Positions 1 to 7,699 are shown, counted from the stretch's first letter. The stretch is 7,842 nucleotides of DNA from Sideroxydans lithotrophicus (GCA_022736605.1 DZDB01000090.1:1-7842), one strand, 5' to 3'. Notes: generated by a model not told the origin, from the sequence alone. Program-made: numbers and translations.

Positions 1-93
1 GGCGGTGTCCGGCTTGACGTAATTGGGGCCGACCGCGCAGCCCGCAAGGGTAGCGACGAGACAGCTAAGGAGTAAAGGTCTGGCGATGGGCAT
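1..93 (-). CDS. Outer-membrane efflux lipoprotein, NodT/OprM-like (N-terminus only)
   Basis: Only the first 31 codons are present; the gene runs off the low-coordinate edge. It starts MPIARPLLL, followed by a short hydrophobic stretch and a lipobox LAGC with the acceptor cysteine at residue 19. Next comes AVGPNYVKP, the hallmark start of mature NodT/OprM-type outer-membrane factors, which form trimeric channels that carry the substrate of an RND pump across the outer membrane. The ATG lies 18 nt after the mdtC stop. A weak GGA about 8 nt upstream is the only Shine-Dalgarno-like match. The close spacing on the same strand makes it the fourth gene of the efflux operon, as opmB is in Pseudomonas muxABC-opmB. 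The family call is firm from the lipobox and the motif after it. Orthology to OpmB itself cannot be judged from so short a piece, so no symbol is given. Confidence 0.87.
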   Translation of the reverse strand, partial: MPIARPLLLSCLVATLAGCAVGPNYVKPDTA

Positions 94-111
94 GGTGGCA
101 ATCCAATTGAG

Positions 112-3100
112 TTAACCGGGCATGGGCGCGACGCCAGCCTGACGACGCGCCCAGCGGCGGCGTCCCCATTGGCGCAGTTTGTCGAGTTCAAGATAGATCA
201 CCGGCGTGGTGTAGAGCGTGATGAGCTGGCTCATGATCAGGCCACCGGCGATGGTGATGCCGAGCGGCTGGCGCAGTTCGGCGCCGTTGCCGGTGATGAA
301 CGCCAGCGGCAGGGCGGTGAACAGCGCGGCCAGCGTGGTCATCAATATTGGCCGCAGGCGCAACAGGCAGGCTTCGTGAATCGCGGCGCGCGGTTCGGCA
401 GCGTGGTCGCGCTCGGCTTGCAGGGCAAAGTCCACCATCAGAATGGCGTTCTTTTTGACGATGCCGATGAGCAGGAACACGCCGATCAGCGCGATGATGG
501 AAAAGTCGGTCTTGAACAGCTCCAGCGCGAGCACCGCGCCGATGCCCGCCGACGGTAGCGTGGACAGAATGGTGAGCGGGTGGATGGTGCTCTCGTAGAG
601 CATGCCGAGCACGATGTAGATCACCAGCAGTGCGGTCAGCAGAAACAGCGGCTGGTTTTTCAGCGTGTCCTGGAACAGTTTGGAAGTGCCCTGAAAGCCG
701 CCCTGCACCGTGCTTGGCAAGCCGATCTGCGCCATCGCGGTATCAATCAGCCCCTGCGCCTGGCCGAGCGAGACATTTTTATCGAGGTTGAACGACAGCG
801 TGGACGCGGCGAACAGACCCTGGTGATTGACCGCCAGCGGCGTGTTGCCGAGTTCGTAATGCGCCAGCGCCGACAGCGGCACGCGCTGGCCGCTCGGGCT
901 GATCAGGTAAATGGCATCGAGCGCCTGCGGGCCTTGCAGGTATTCGTCGGCGGCTTCCATCACCACGCGATACTGGTTGAGCGGGGCGTAGATGGTCGAG
1001 ACCAGGCGCTGGCCGAAGGCGTTGTTGAGCGTCTGGTCGATGCTGCTGATCGGGATGTTCAGGCGCGCGGCAGCGTCACGGTCAATCACCAGATTGACCT
1101 GCAGTCCCTTGCTTTGCTGGTCGGTATTGACGTCGCTCAGGCCGGGAATGCGGTTGAAGGCTGCCAGCACTTTCGGTTCCCACTCGCGCAGCTCGTTCAG
1201 ATCACTCGATTGCAGCGTGTATTGATACAGCGCAGGCGATGGCCGTCCCCCAGCACGAATATCCTGCACCGGTGCCAGAAACACCTGCGCACCGGCCACA
1301 TTGGCGAGCTTGCGGCGCAGCTGGGCGATGACGGCGGTGGCGTCGACGCGCTGGTTATCCGGCACCAGGCTGACGAACAGGAAACCGCTGTTGCTGCTGC
1401 CGCCGCCGGTAAAGGCGACGACGTTGGCGACCGCCGGATTGGCTTTGACGATTTTCACCACGCGTTCGAGTTTTTTCGCCATGGCGTCAAACGAAATCGA
1501 CTGGTCGGCCTGGATGTTGCCGATCATCAGGCCGGTATCCTGCTGCGGGAAAAAGCCTTTCGGCACAATCGCGTAGAGATAAATGTTCAGCCCAATGGTG
1601 GCAAAAAACACCAGCATCATGATGCGGTTGTGGCGCAGCGCCCAGCTCAGGCTGCGGTCATAGCCATGCAGCAGGCGGGCGTAGCGGCGGTCGGCCCAGG
1701 CGCCAATGCGGCTGGGTTTTTTCTCGGCATGTGGCTTGAGCCAGCGTGACGCCAGCATCGGCGTAAGGGTGAGCGACACCACCAGCGAAATCAGGATGGC
1801 AATCGACAGCGTGACGGCGAATTCGCGGAACAGCCGCCCGACGATGCCGCCCATCAGCAGCACCGGAATGAACACCGCGATCAGCGACAAACTCATCGAC
1901 AGCACGGTAAAGCCCATTTCGCGTGCGCCGCGCAACGACGCCTGCATCGGCTTGATGCCGTTCTCGACGTGCCGCATGATGTTTTCCAGCACCACCACGG
2001 CGTCGTCAACGACGAAACCGGTGGCCACAATCAGCGCCATCAGCGACAGGTTATCCAGGCTGTAATCGAGCAGATACATGGCGGCGAAGGTGCCGATCAG
2101 CGATACCGGCACGGCTATCGCCGGAATCAGCGTGGCGCGCCAGTCGCGCAGGAAGACGAACACCACCAGCGCGACCAGCGCCACGCCCAGCAGCAGGGTG
2201 AACTCGGCTTCGTGCAGCGAGGCACGGATGGTGATGGTGCGGTCGGACATGACCTGCACCTTGATGGCGGGCGGAATCGCCGCCTCCAGCTCGGGCAGCG
2301 CGGCCTTGATGCCGTCCACCGCCTCGATGATGTTGGCACCCGGCTGGCGCGAAATAATCAGCTGTACCGATGGCACGCCGTTGGCCAGCCCCATGTTCTG
2401 CGCGTTTTGCAGACCTTCCTTGACCTCGGCGACCTGGTTGAGCCGTACCGGCACGCCATCCGGATTGGCGATGACCAGATTGCCGTATTCAGCAGGCGTG
2501 GTGAGCTGGTCGTTGGCCAGAATCTGCCAGCGGTTCTGGTCGTCCTGCAGCGCGCCCTTGGGGGCATTCACGTTGCCGCTGGCGATGGCCTGGCGCACCT
2601 GATCGAGGCTCAAGCCCATGCTGTTGAGTTTGGCAATATCGAGTTTGACGCGCACCGCAGGCAGCGCCGCGCCGCCCACCGTGACCTGGCCGATGCCGGG
2701 CAGCTGGGAGATTTTCTGCGCCAGAATGGTCGAGGCGGCGTCGTACATCTGGCCGCGCGACAGGGTCTTCGAGGTCAGCGACAGGATCATGATCGGCGCG
2801 TCGGCCGGGTTCACCTTGCGGTAGGTCGGATTGCCCGCCATGCCGCTGGGCAGCAGCGGCCGCGCCGCGTTGAGCGCGGCCTGCACCTCGCGTGCGGCGT
2901 TGTTGATGTCTTTGGACAAGTCAAACTGGATGGTGACGCGGGTCGAGCCGAGCGAGCTGGACGAGGTCATTTCGCTGATGCCGGCGATGCGTCCCAAGGC
3001 GCGCTCCAGCGGCGTGGCCACGGTGGCGGCCATCACATCCGGGCTGGCGCCGGGCAGGCTGGCCTGCACGCTGATGGTGGGGAAATCCACCTGCGGCAGC

Positions 3101-3207
3101 GGCGCCACCGGCAGCAGGCCAAATGCAATCGCCCCGGCCAGCACAATCGCCGCTGCCAGCAGCGTGGTGCCGACCGGGCGGCGGATGAACAGGGCGGAAA
3201 AGTTCAC
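112..3207 (-). CDS. mdtC: RND multidrug efflux pump subunit MdtC/MuxC
   Basis: This 1031-residue inner-membrane proton/drug antiporter subunit is close to the roughly 1025 residues of E. coli MdtC and collinear with it from start to end. The N-terminus NFSALFIRRPV leads into TM1 (about 12-31). A large periplasmic loop follows (about 32-334, with TSSSSLGSTR and QADQ-type conserved stretches in the family), then TM2-TM7, a second large loop (about 553-853) and TM8-TM12. The proton-relay acidic pair D401-D402 lies in TM4 (ATGFVVDDAVVVLENI), and the matching lysine K919 lies in TM10 (GIVKKNAILMVDFA), so the pump looks intact. The start is GTG, overlapping the mdtB stop as GTGA, with GAGAG a few bases upstream. 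The only cysteine is C947. In E. coli, MdtC combines with MdtB as a B2C heterotrimer, in which MdtC is thought to do most of the substrate binding. Substrates here cannot be read from sequence; in E. coli they include bile salts and novobiocin. Confidence 0.96.
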   Translation of the reverse strand: MNFSALFIRRPVGTTLLAAAIVLAGAIAFGLLPVAPLPQVDFPTISVQASLPGASPDVMAATVATPLERALGRIAGISEMTSSSSLGSTRVTIQFDLSKDINNAAREVQAALNAARPLLPSGMAGNPTYRKVNPADAPIMILSLTSKTLSRGQMYDAASTILAQKISQLPGIGQVTVGGAALPAVRVKLDIAKLNSMGLSLDQVRQAIASGNVNAPKGALQDDQNRWQILANDQLTTPAEYGNLVIANPDGVPVRLNQVAEVKEGLQNAQNMGLANGVPSVQLIISRQPGANIIEAVDGIKAALPELEAAIPPAIKVQVMSDRTITIRASLHEAEFTLLLGVALVALVVFVFLRDWRATLIPAIAVPVSLIGTFAAMYLLDYSLDNLSLMALIVATGFVVDDAVVVLENIMRHVENGIKPMQASLRGAREMGFTVLSMSLSLIAVFIPVLLMGGIVGRLFREFAVTLSIAILISLVVSLTLTPMLASRWLKPHAEKKPSRIGAWADRRYARLLHGYDRSLSWALRHNRIMMLVFFATIGLNIYLYAIVPKGFFPQQDTGLMIGNIQADQSISFDAMAKKLERVVKIVKANPAVANVVAFTGGGSSNSGFLFVSLVPDNQRVDATAVIAQLRRKLANVAGAQVFLAPVQDIRAGGRPSPALYQYTLQSSDLNELREWEPKVLAAFNRIPGLSDVNTDQQSKGLQVNLVIDRDAAARLNIPISSIDQTLNNAFGQRLVSTIYAPLNQYRVVMEAADEYLQGPQALDAIYLISPSGQRVPLSALAHYELGNTPLAVNHQGLFAASTLSFNLDKNVSLGQAQGLIDTAMAQIGLPSTVQGGFQGTSKLFQDTLKNQPLFLLTALLVIYIVLGMLYESTIHPLTILSTLPSAGIGAVLALELFKTDFSIIALIGVFLLIGIVKKNAILMVDFALQAERDHAAEPRAAIHEACLLRLRPILMTTLAALFTALPLAFITGNGAELRQPLGITIAGGLIMSQLITLYTTPVIYLELDKLRQWGRRRWARRQAGVAPMPG
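3031..3054. repeat. 24-bp tract identical to 6126-6149 (mdtC copy)
   Basis: This stretch encodes the conserved PGASPDVM segment of MdtC (about residues 52-59) and matches the mdtB stretch at 6126-6149 base for base over 24 nt, in the same orientation. It reflects the shared ancestry of the two subunits and is not a mobile repeat. Confidence 0.8.
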
Positions 3208-6200
3208 GCCACGCTCTCGGCAGTGCGGGTGTCCCGACGCTGCCAGCGCTGCGCCAGGCCGTCAAACGCGAGGTAGATCACCGGCGTGGTGAACAGCGTC
3301 AGCAACTGCGACAACAGCAGCCCGCCGACCAGCGTGATGCCCAATGGCTGGCGCAGTTCTGCACCCATGCCGCCGCCGATAATCAGCGGCACTGCGCCGA
3401 ACAGCGCGGCGAAGGTGGTCATCAAAATCGGTCTTAATCTGAGTTGCGCCGCCTGCAGAATCGCGTCGCTGGCGGCCATGCCCTGATTGCGCTGCATGTC
3501 GAGCGCGAAATCGACCATCATGATGGCGTTTTTCTGCACGATACCGATCAGCAGAATGATGCCGATGATGGCGATCACGGTCAGGCTGTTGCCGGTCACC
3601 ATCAGCGCCAGCAACGCGCCGATACCGGCCGACGGCAGCGTGGACAGAATGGTGACCGGGTGGATAAAGCTCTCGTACAGCACGCCGAGCACGATGTACA
3701 TGGTGGCAATCGCCGCCAGCAGCAGCCACAGCTGGTTCGACAGCGCTGACTCGAACGCCGCCGCTGCACCCTGCATTTTCAGTGGGATGGCGACCGGCAG
3801 GGCGATGTCTTTCTGCGCCTGTTCAATCGCCTGCACCGCCGCACCAATCGACACGCCGTCGGCCAGATCAAACGAGAACATTGCCGCCGGGAACTGGCCG
3901 AGGTGGTCGATTTCGAGCGTGCCGCGTTGTTGCTCGATGCGTGCAACCGCAGACAGCGGCACGGTCTGGCCATTGGTTGAGGTCAGATAAATGCTGTTGA
4001 AACCACTCAAGCCCTGCCGGTCGTGCGGTGCCACCTGGAGCACCACGCGGTATTGCGCCGACTGGGTGAAGATGGTCGAAATCAGGCGCTGGCCGAACGC
4101 GCTGTACAGCGCGCTGTCGATGGCGGCGGTGGTGACGCCGAGGCGTGACGCCGCGTCGCGGTCGATATCGACGTAGGCTTGCAGGCCATCGTTTTGCAGG
4201 TTGGTCGATACATCACGCAGCGCGGGCACGCTGCGCAGTTTGGCCAGCAGCTTGTCGCTCCAGGTTTCCAGATCGGCGGCATTGGTGGCGCTGATGCTGA
4301 ACTGGTAGGCGCTGCGGCTGACGATGTCGTCGATGGTCAGATCCTGCACCGGCTGCAGGTAGAGCTGAATGCCGCTGACGTCGGCGACGCGTTGCTGCAG
4401 CCCGGCGATAACTGGCCCGACCCGTTCGCTGCGCTGCGCCAGCGGTTTCAGGCTGATGAGCAGGCGGCCGCTGTTGAGCGTGGTGTTGGTGCCATCGACG
4501 CCGATGAACGACGACACGCTGGCGACCGACGGGTCTTGCAGCAGCGCGTCGGCCAGCGCCTGCTGCTTGCTGGCCATGGCGTCGAACGACACGCTTTGCG
4601 GCGCGACACTGATGCCCTGGATCAGGCCGGTATCCTCGACCGGAAAAAAGCCCTTGGGGATGACGATGTAGAGCAGCACGGTGAGCACCAGCGTTGCCAG
4701 CGCCACCAGCAGCGTCAGCCCGGAATGCGCCAGCACCCAGCGCAGGCCGCGTCCGTAGGCGGCGATCAGGCGCTCGAACTGGTGCTGGCTCCAGCGCATC
4801 AGGCGATTCTGTTTGTGTTCCGGTTCGTGGCGCAGCAGGCGCGCGCTCAGCATCGGCGTGAAGGTCAGCGACACCACCGCAGAAATCAGGATGGCGACCG
4901 CCAGCGTAATGGCGAATTCGCGGAACAGCCGACCGACCACGTCGCCCATGAACAGCAGCGGGATGAGCACCGCGATGAGTGAAAACGTCAGCGAAATAAT
5001 GGTGAAGCCGATCTGCTTGGCGCCCTTGAGCGCGGCCTGCATCGGCGTTTCACCGCGCTCGATGTAGCGCGCGATGTTCTCGATCATGACGATGGCGTCG
5101 TCGACCACGAAGCCGGTGGCGATGGTGAGCGCCATCAGCGTCAGATTGTTGATGGAAAAACCGGCCAGGTACATCACGCCGAAGGTGCCGATCAGCGACA
5201 GCGGCACCGCCATCGCCGGAATGAAGGTGGCGCGTGCGCTGCGCAGGAACAGGAAAATCACCATCACCACCAGCGCCACCGACAGCATCAGTTCGAATTT
5301 GACGTCGCTGATCGCGGCACGAATGGTCACGGTGCGATCCGACAGCACGGTGAGACTGGCCGCGCCAGGCAACGAAGCCTGCAGGTCGGGCAGCAGTTTC
5401 TGGATGTTGTCGACCACGGCAATGACATTGGCGCCGGGCTGGCGCTGCACATTGATGACGATACCGGGCTGGCGGTTGACCCACGCCGCGAGCAGCGCGT
5501 TTTCCGGCCCTTGCTGCACGTCGGCGACGTCGCCCAGCCGAACCGGCGTCCCATTTTTATAGCTGATGATGAGCTGCTTGTATTGGTCGGCCGATTGCAG
5601 CTGGTCATTGGCGTTGATGGCAAGCGATTGCAGCGCGCCATTGAAACTGCCTTTGGGGGTGTTGACGTTGGCGGCCGTGATGGCGCTTTGCACGTTGGCC
5701 AGGCTCAAGCCCTGCGCCGCCAGTTGACGCGCGTTGACCTGCACCTGCACCGCCGGGCGCTGGCCGCCGCTCAGTGTGACCAGTCCGACGCCGGATACCT
5801 GCGACAGTTTTTGCGCCAGGCGCGTGTCGGCCAGGTCTTGCAGCTGGGTCAGCGGCAGGGTGGCGGAAGTCAGCCCCAGCGTGATAACCGGCGCGTCGGC
5901 CGGGTTGACCTTGGCATATACCGGTGGCGACGGCAGATCGGTCGGCAGAAAATTCGAACCGGCGTTGATCGCGGCCTGCACTTCTTGTTCGGCGACATCC
6001 AGCGGCAGGGTCAGGTCAAAGCGCAGGCTGATGACCGACGCGCCGCCCGAGCTGGTCGACCACATCTGCGCCAGTCCCGGCATCTGGCCAAACTGGCGTT
6101 CCAGCGGCGCGGTAATCGACGAGGTCATCACATCCGGGCTGGCGCCGGGGTAGAGCGTGGTCACCTGGATGGTCGGAAAATCCACTTCGGGCAGCGCCGA

Positions 6201-6359
6201 TTGCGGCAGCAGGCGATAGCCGATGAAGCCCCCCAGCAGCACCGCCAGCATCAGCAGCGTGGTGGCGATGGGGCGCAGGATAAAAATGCGCGACGGGCTG
6301 GATTCGCCGCTGTCGGCTGATTCGGCTGGCGGCAGCTCGGGCGCGTCAGGCTGGCTCAT
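3204..6359 (-). CDS. mdtB: RND multidrug efflux pump subunit MdtB/MuxB
   Basis: This 1051-residue partner subunit of MdtC is slightly longer than E. coli MdtB (about 1040) because of an N-terminal extension. The first 22 residues are hydrophilic, acidic and proline-rich, and then the conserved SRIFILRPIATT begins, leading into TM1 (about 32-51). The layout is the usual RND one: periplasmic loop about 52-355, TM2-TM7, periplasmic loop about 570-873, TM8-TM12. The proton-relay residues are present: D420-D421 in TM4 (ATGFVVDDAIVMIENI) and K943 in TM10. Residue 942, next to that lysine, is Gln, where E. coli MdtB as I recall it has Lys. I see no cysteine in the whole chain. Its ATG overlaps the mdtA stop as ATGA, and there is no clear Shine-Dalgarno, which points to translational coupling. 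By analogy with E. coli, two MdtB and one MdtC make the pump, with MdtB chiefly driving conformational change by proton transfer. Confidence 0.96.
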   Translation of the reverse strand: MSQPDAPELPPAESADSGESSPSRIFILRPIATTLLMLAVLLGGFIGYRLLPQSALPEVDFPTIQVTTLYPGASPDVMTSSITAPLERQFGQMPGLAQMWSTSSGGASVISLRFDLTLPLDVAEQEVQAAINAGSNFLPTDLPSPPVYAKVNPADAPVITLGLTSATLPLTQLQDLADTRLAQKLSQVSGVGLVTLSGGQRPAVQVQVNARQLAAQGLSLANVQSAITAANVNTPKGSFNGALQSLAINANDQLQSADQYKQLIISYKNGTPVRLGDVADVQQGPENALLAAWVNRQPGIVINVQRQPGANVIAVVDNIQKLLPDLQASLPGAASLTVLSDRTVTIRAAISDVKFELMLSVALVVMVIFLFLRSARATFIPAMAVPLSLIGTFGVMYLAGFSINNLTLMALTIATGFVVDDAIVMIENIARYIERGETPMQAALKGAKQIGFTIISLTFSLIAVLIPLLFMGDVVGRLFREFAITLAVAILISAVVSLTFTPMLSARLLRHEPEHKQNRLMRWSQHQFERLIAAYGRGLRWVLAHSGLTLLVALATLVLTVLLYIVIPKGFFPVEDTGLIQGISVAPQSVSFDAMASKQQALADALLQDPSVASVSSFIGVDGTNTTLNSGRLLISLKPLAQRSERVGPVIAGLQQRVADVSGIQLYLQPVQDLTIDDIVSRSAYQFSISATNAADLETWSDKLLAKLRSVPALRDVSTNLQNDGLQAYVDIDRDAASRLGVTTAAIDSALYSAFGQRLISTIFTQSAQYRVVLQVAPHDRQGLSGFNSIYLTSTNGQTVPLSAVARIEQQRGTLEIDHLGQFPAAMFSFDLADGVSIGAAVQAIEQAQKDIALPVAIPLKMQGAAAAFESALSNQLWLLLAAIATMYIVLGVLYESFIHPVTILSTLPSAGIGALLALMVTGNSLTVIAIIGIILLIGIVQKNAIMMVDFALDMQRNQGMAASDAILQAAQLRLRPILMTTFAALFGAVPLIIGGGMGAELRQPLGITLVGGLLLSQLLTLFTTPVIYLAFDGLAQRWQRRDTRTAESVA
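6126..6149. repeat. 24-bp tract identical to 3031-3054 (mdtB copy)
   Basis: This is the mdtB counterpart, encoding PGASPDVM at about residues 71-78. The two copies are 3095 bp apart and sit at the same codon phase in their genes, so a deletion between them would join mdtB to mdtC in frame. Confidence 0.8.
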
Positions 6360-7630
6360 GCGGGCTTGCCCGGCGCAGGACGGTGATGTGGCTGTTGCCC
6401 TGCGGGCGGACTGCCCGGACTAAGCGGCGTGACAATCTTGATCTTGCCGCCGTCGCGCAGGCGGTCGAGGCCGTCGGTCACCACCTGCTCGCCCAGCTTC
6501 AGACCGCTGCTGACAACGGTGGAACGGCCATTGGTCACCCCCGTTTTAACCACGCGCAGGCTGACTTTGCCATTGTTGACGACGTAGACATAGCTGCCAG
6601 GCGCGCCGGTGGCGACCGCCGTGGTCGGCACCACGAGCGCGTCGTTCAGCGTATTCAACAGCAGCCGTACATTGACGAACTGGTTGGGGTAGAGCGTCAG
6701 GTTCGGATTGGCGAATTCGGATTTGAGCGTGACGCTGCCGGTGCTGCTGTTGATCTGGTTGTCGATGGCAATCAATTTGCCGGTGCCGAGCTGTGCGGTG
6801 CGGCGCTGATCCCACGCTTGCACCGGCAGGCTGGCGCCGCTGCGGGTGCGTTCGATGACCGAAGCGAGCTGGTTTTGCGGCACGGTGAAGGTAACCGCCA
6901 CCGGCTGCACCTGCGCCAGCGTGACGATCGGTGTCGAGCTGGCGACGGTACCGCTGATCGCGCTGTTGCCGCCGCCGATGGCGCCGCTGGTGCCGACCAT
7001 GTTGCCGGCGTCAACCTGGCGCAGCCCGGCGATGCCGGACGTCGGCGCGAGGATGCGGGTCCAGCTCAATTGCAGTTGCGCGTTGTCGACGGCGGCCTTG
7101 TCAGCGGCGATGGTGCCCTTGAGCTGTGCCACCGTGGCGCGCTGGTCGGTGACCTGTTGCGCCGAGATCGAGTCCTGCTTTAACAGGGTTTCATAGCGTG
7201 CCAGGTCGATTCTGGCACCGTCGAGCTGCGCCTGATCGCGCTGCATCTGCGCCTGTGCCTGTTCCAGCGCGATACGGAACGGACGCGGATCGATGCTGGC
7301 AAGCAATTGCCCGACCTTGACCGGCTGGCCCTCGCGGAAATTGATGCTTTGCAACAGCCCGGCCACGCGCGGCATGACGTTGACGTAATTGCGCGGCACC
7401 ACCGTACCAAGTGCGTCTATCCATACCGGCATGGCCTGCTGTTTGACACTGGCGACGGTGACCGGGGTGGGGCGGTTGGGGTCGTTCTTGCCAGCGTCGC
7501 GCCCGGGCTGCGCCGGGGCGTCATGATTCAGCGCAATAATGACGGCTGTTGATACCAGCAAGCCAAGGATAAGGCGGGAAATGGGGCGCAAGCTGCGAGG
7601 CTGGACTGGATCAGGCGGATTCATCGGCAT
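6356..7630 (-). CDS. mdtA: RND efflux periplasmic adaptor (membrane fusion protein) MdtA/MuxA
   Basis: This 424-residue adaptor (E. coli MdtA is about 415) links the MdtBC pump to the outer-membrane channel. A single hydrophobic segment at about 17-34 (LILGLLVSTAVIIAL) serves as membrane anchor or uncleaved signal. There is no lipobox and no cysteine anywhere. The first lipoyl half is at about 76-112 (GTVVPRNYVNVMPRVAG, then EGQPVKVGQLLASIDPRPF). An alpha-hairpin coiled coil follows at about 114-188, rich in Gln and Ala, then the second lipoyl half (ILAPTSGIAGLRQVDAGN, 193-210) and beta-barrel and membrane-proximal domains (about 238-400; YPNQFVNVRL, VVTDGLDRLRDG). A Gly/Ser-rich stretch at about 213-232 looks inserted compared with E. 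coli MdtA. The C-terminal tail (403-424) is Pro/His-rich and probably disordered. The start is uncertain between ATG at 7630 and ATG at 7624, since neither has a strong Shine-Dalgarno; a weak GAAAG lies 10 nt before the first. Confidence 0.95.
   Translation of the reverse strand: MPMNPPDPVQPRSLRPISRLILGLLVSTAVIIALNHDAPAQPGRDAGKNDPNRPTPVTVASVKQQAMPVWIDALGTVVPRNYVNVMPRVAGLLQSINFREGQPVKVGQLLASIDPRPFRIALEQAQAQMQRDQAQLDGARIDLARYETLLKQDSISAQQVTDQRATVAQLKGTIAADKAAVDNAQLQLSWTRILAPTSGIAGLRQVDAGNMVGTSGAIGGGNSAISGTVASSTPIVTLAQVQPVAVTFTVPQNQLASVIERTRSGASLPVQAWDQRRTAQLGTGKLIAIDNQINSSTGSVTLKSEFANPNLTLYPNQFVNVRLLLNTLNDALVVPTTAVATGAPGSYVYVVNNGKVSLRVVKTGVTNGRSTVVSSGLKLGEQVVTDGLDRLRDGGKIKIVTPLSPGSPPAGQQPHHRPAPGKPA
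6361..6372 (-). promoter_or_regulatory. Short hairpin just before the mdtB start codon
   Basis: On the minus strand CGGGCAAGCCCG ends one base before the mdtB ATG and can fold as a 4-bp GC stem with a CAAG loop. It lies within the last codons of mdtA. It could hide the mdtB ribosome entry site until ribosomes translating mdtA open it, which would fit the ATGA overlap and the missing Shine-Dalgarno. The stem is short and could be chance in GC-rich DNA. Confidence 0.25.
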
Positions 7631-7699
7631 GGTTTCGGAGCTTTCGGAAAACGAAATTTACAGCATAAGCTGGCGGCGTGCGCAGGCCGATTACAAACG
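7631..7699 (-). promoter_or_regulatory. Leader and presumed promoter region of the mdtABC operon
   Basis: This stretch lies between the upstream hairpin and the mdtA ATG and should hold the operon promoter if the genes are not read through from upstream. It is more AT-rich than its surroundings near 7650-7670. The best -10-like hexamer is TATGCT (4 of 6 matches), but no acceptable -35 lies 16-18 nt upstream of it; TTGTAA sits 23 nt away, too far. I cannot name a sigma-70 promoter with confidence. A regulated promoter with a poor -35 that needs an activator would look like this, but that is inference. Confidence 0.35.
7633..7648 (-). repeat. Direct repeat TCCGAAA-n2-TCCGAAA in the mdtA leader
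   Basis: Read on the minus strand, two exact 7-mers TCCGAAA are separated by GC, giving a 9-nt period, and end 3 nt before the mdtA ATG at 7630. The repeat itself is plain in the sequence. Whether it binds a regulator, affects ribosome loading or is chance is unknown; I do not recognise it as the box of a known regulator. Confidence 0.5.

Noticed and set aside
580..1749. 389-codon open frame on the plus strand, antisense to mdtC
   Set aside because: Low-complexity His/Gln/Arg composition, complete overlap with a conserved gene, and no family resemblance.
1969..3276. 435-codon open frame on the plus strand, antisense to mdtC and the end of mdtB
   Set aside because: Its product is His/Gln/Arg/Gly-rich with no recognisable domain. 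Such frames arise opposite GC-rich genes, and the minus-strand RND protein is conserved throughout.
4179..4982. 267-codon plus-strand frame opposite mdtB, and a similar one at 5511-6320
   Set aside because: Same shadow-frame character, with composition dictated by the mdtB codons on the other strand.
6383..7183. 266-codon plus-strand frame opposite mdtA
   Set aside because: Asp/Arg/His-rich shadow of mdtA with no start-site signal or known domain.
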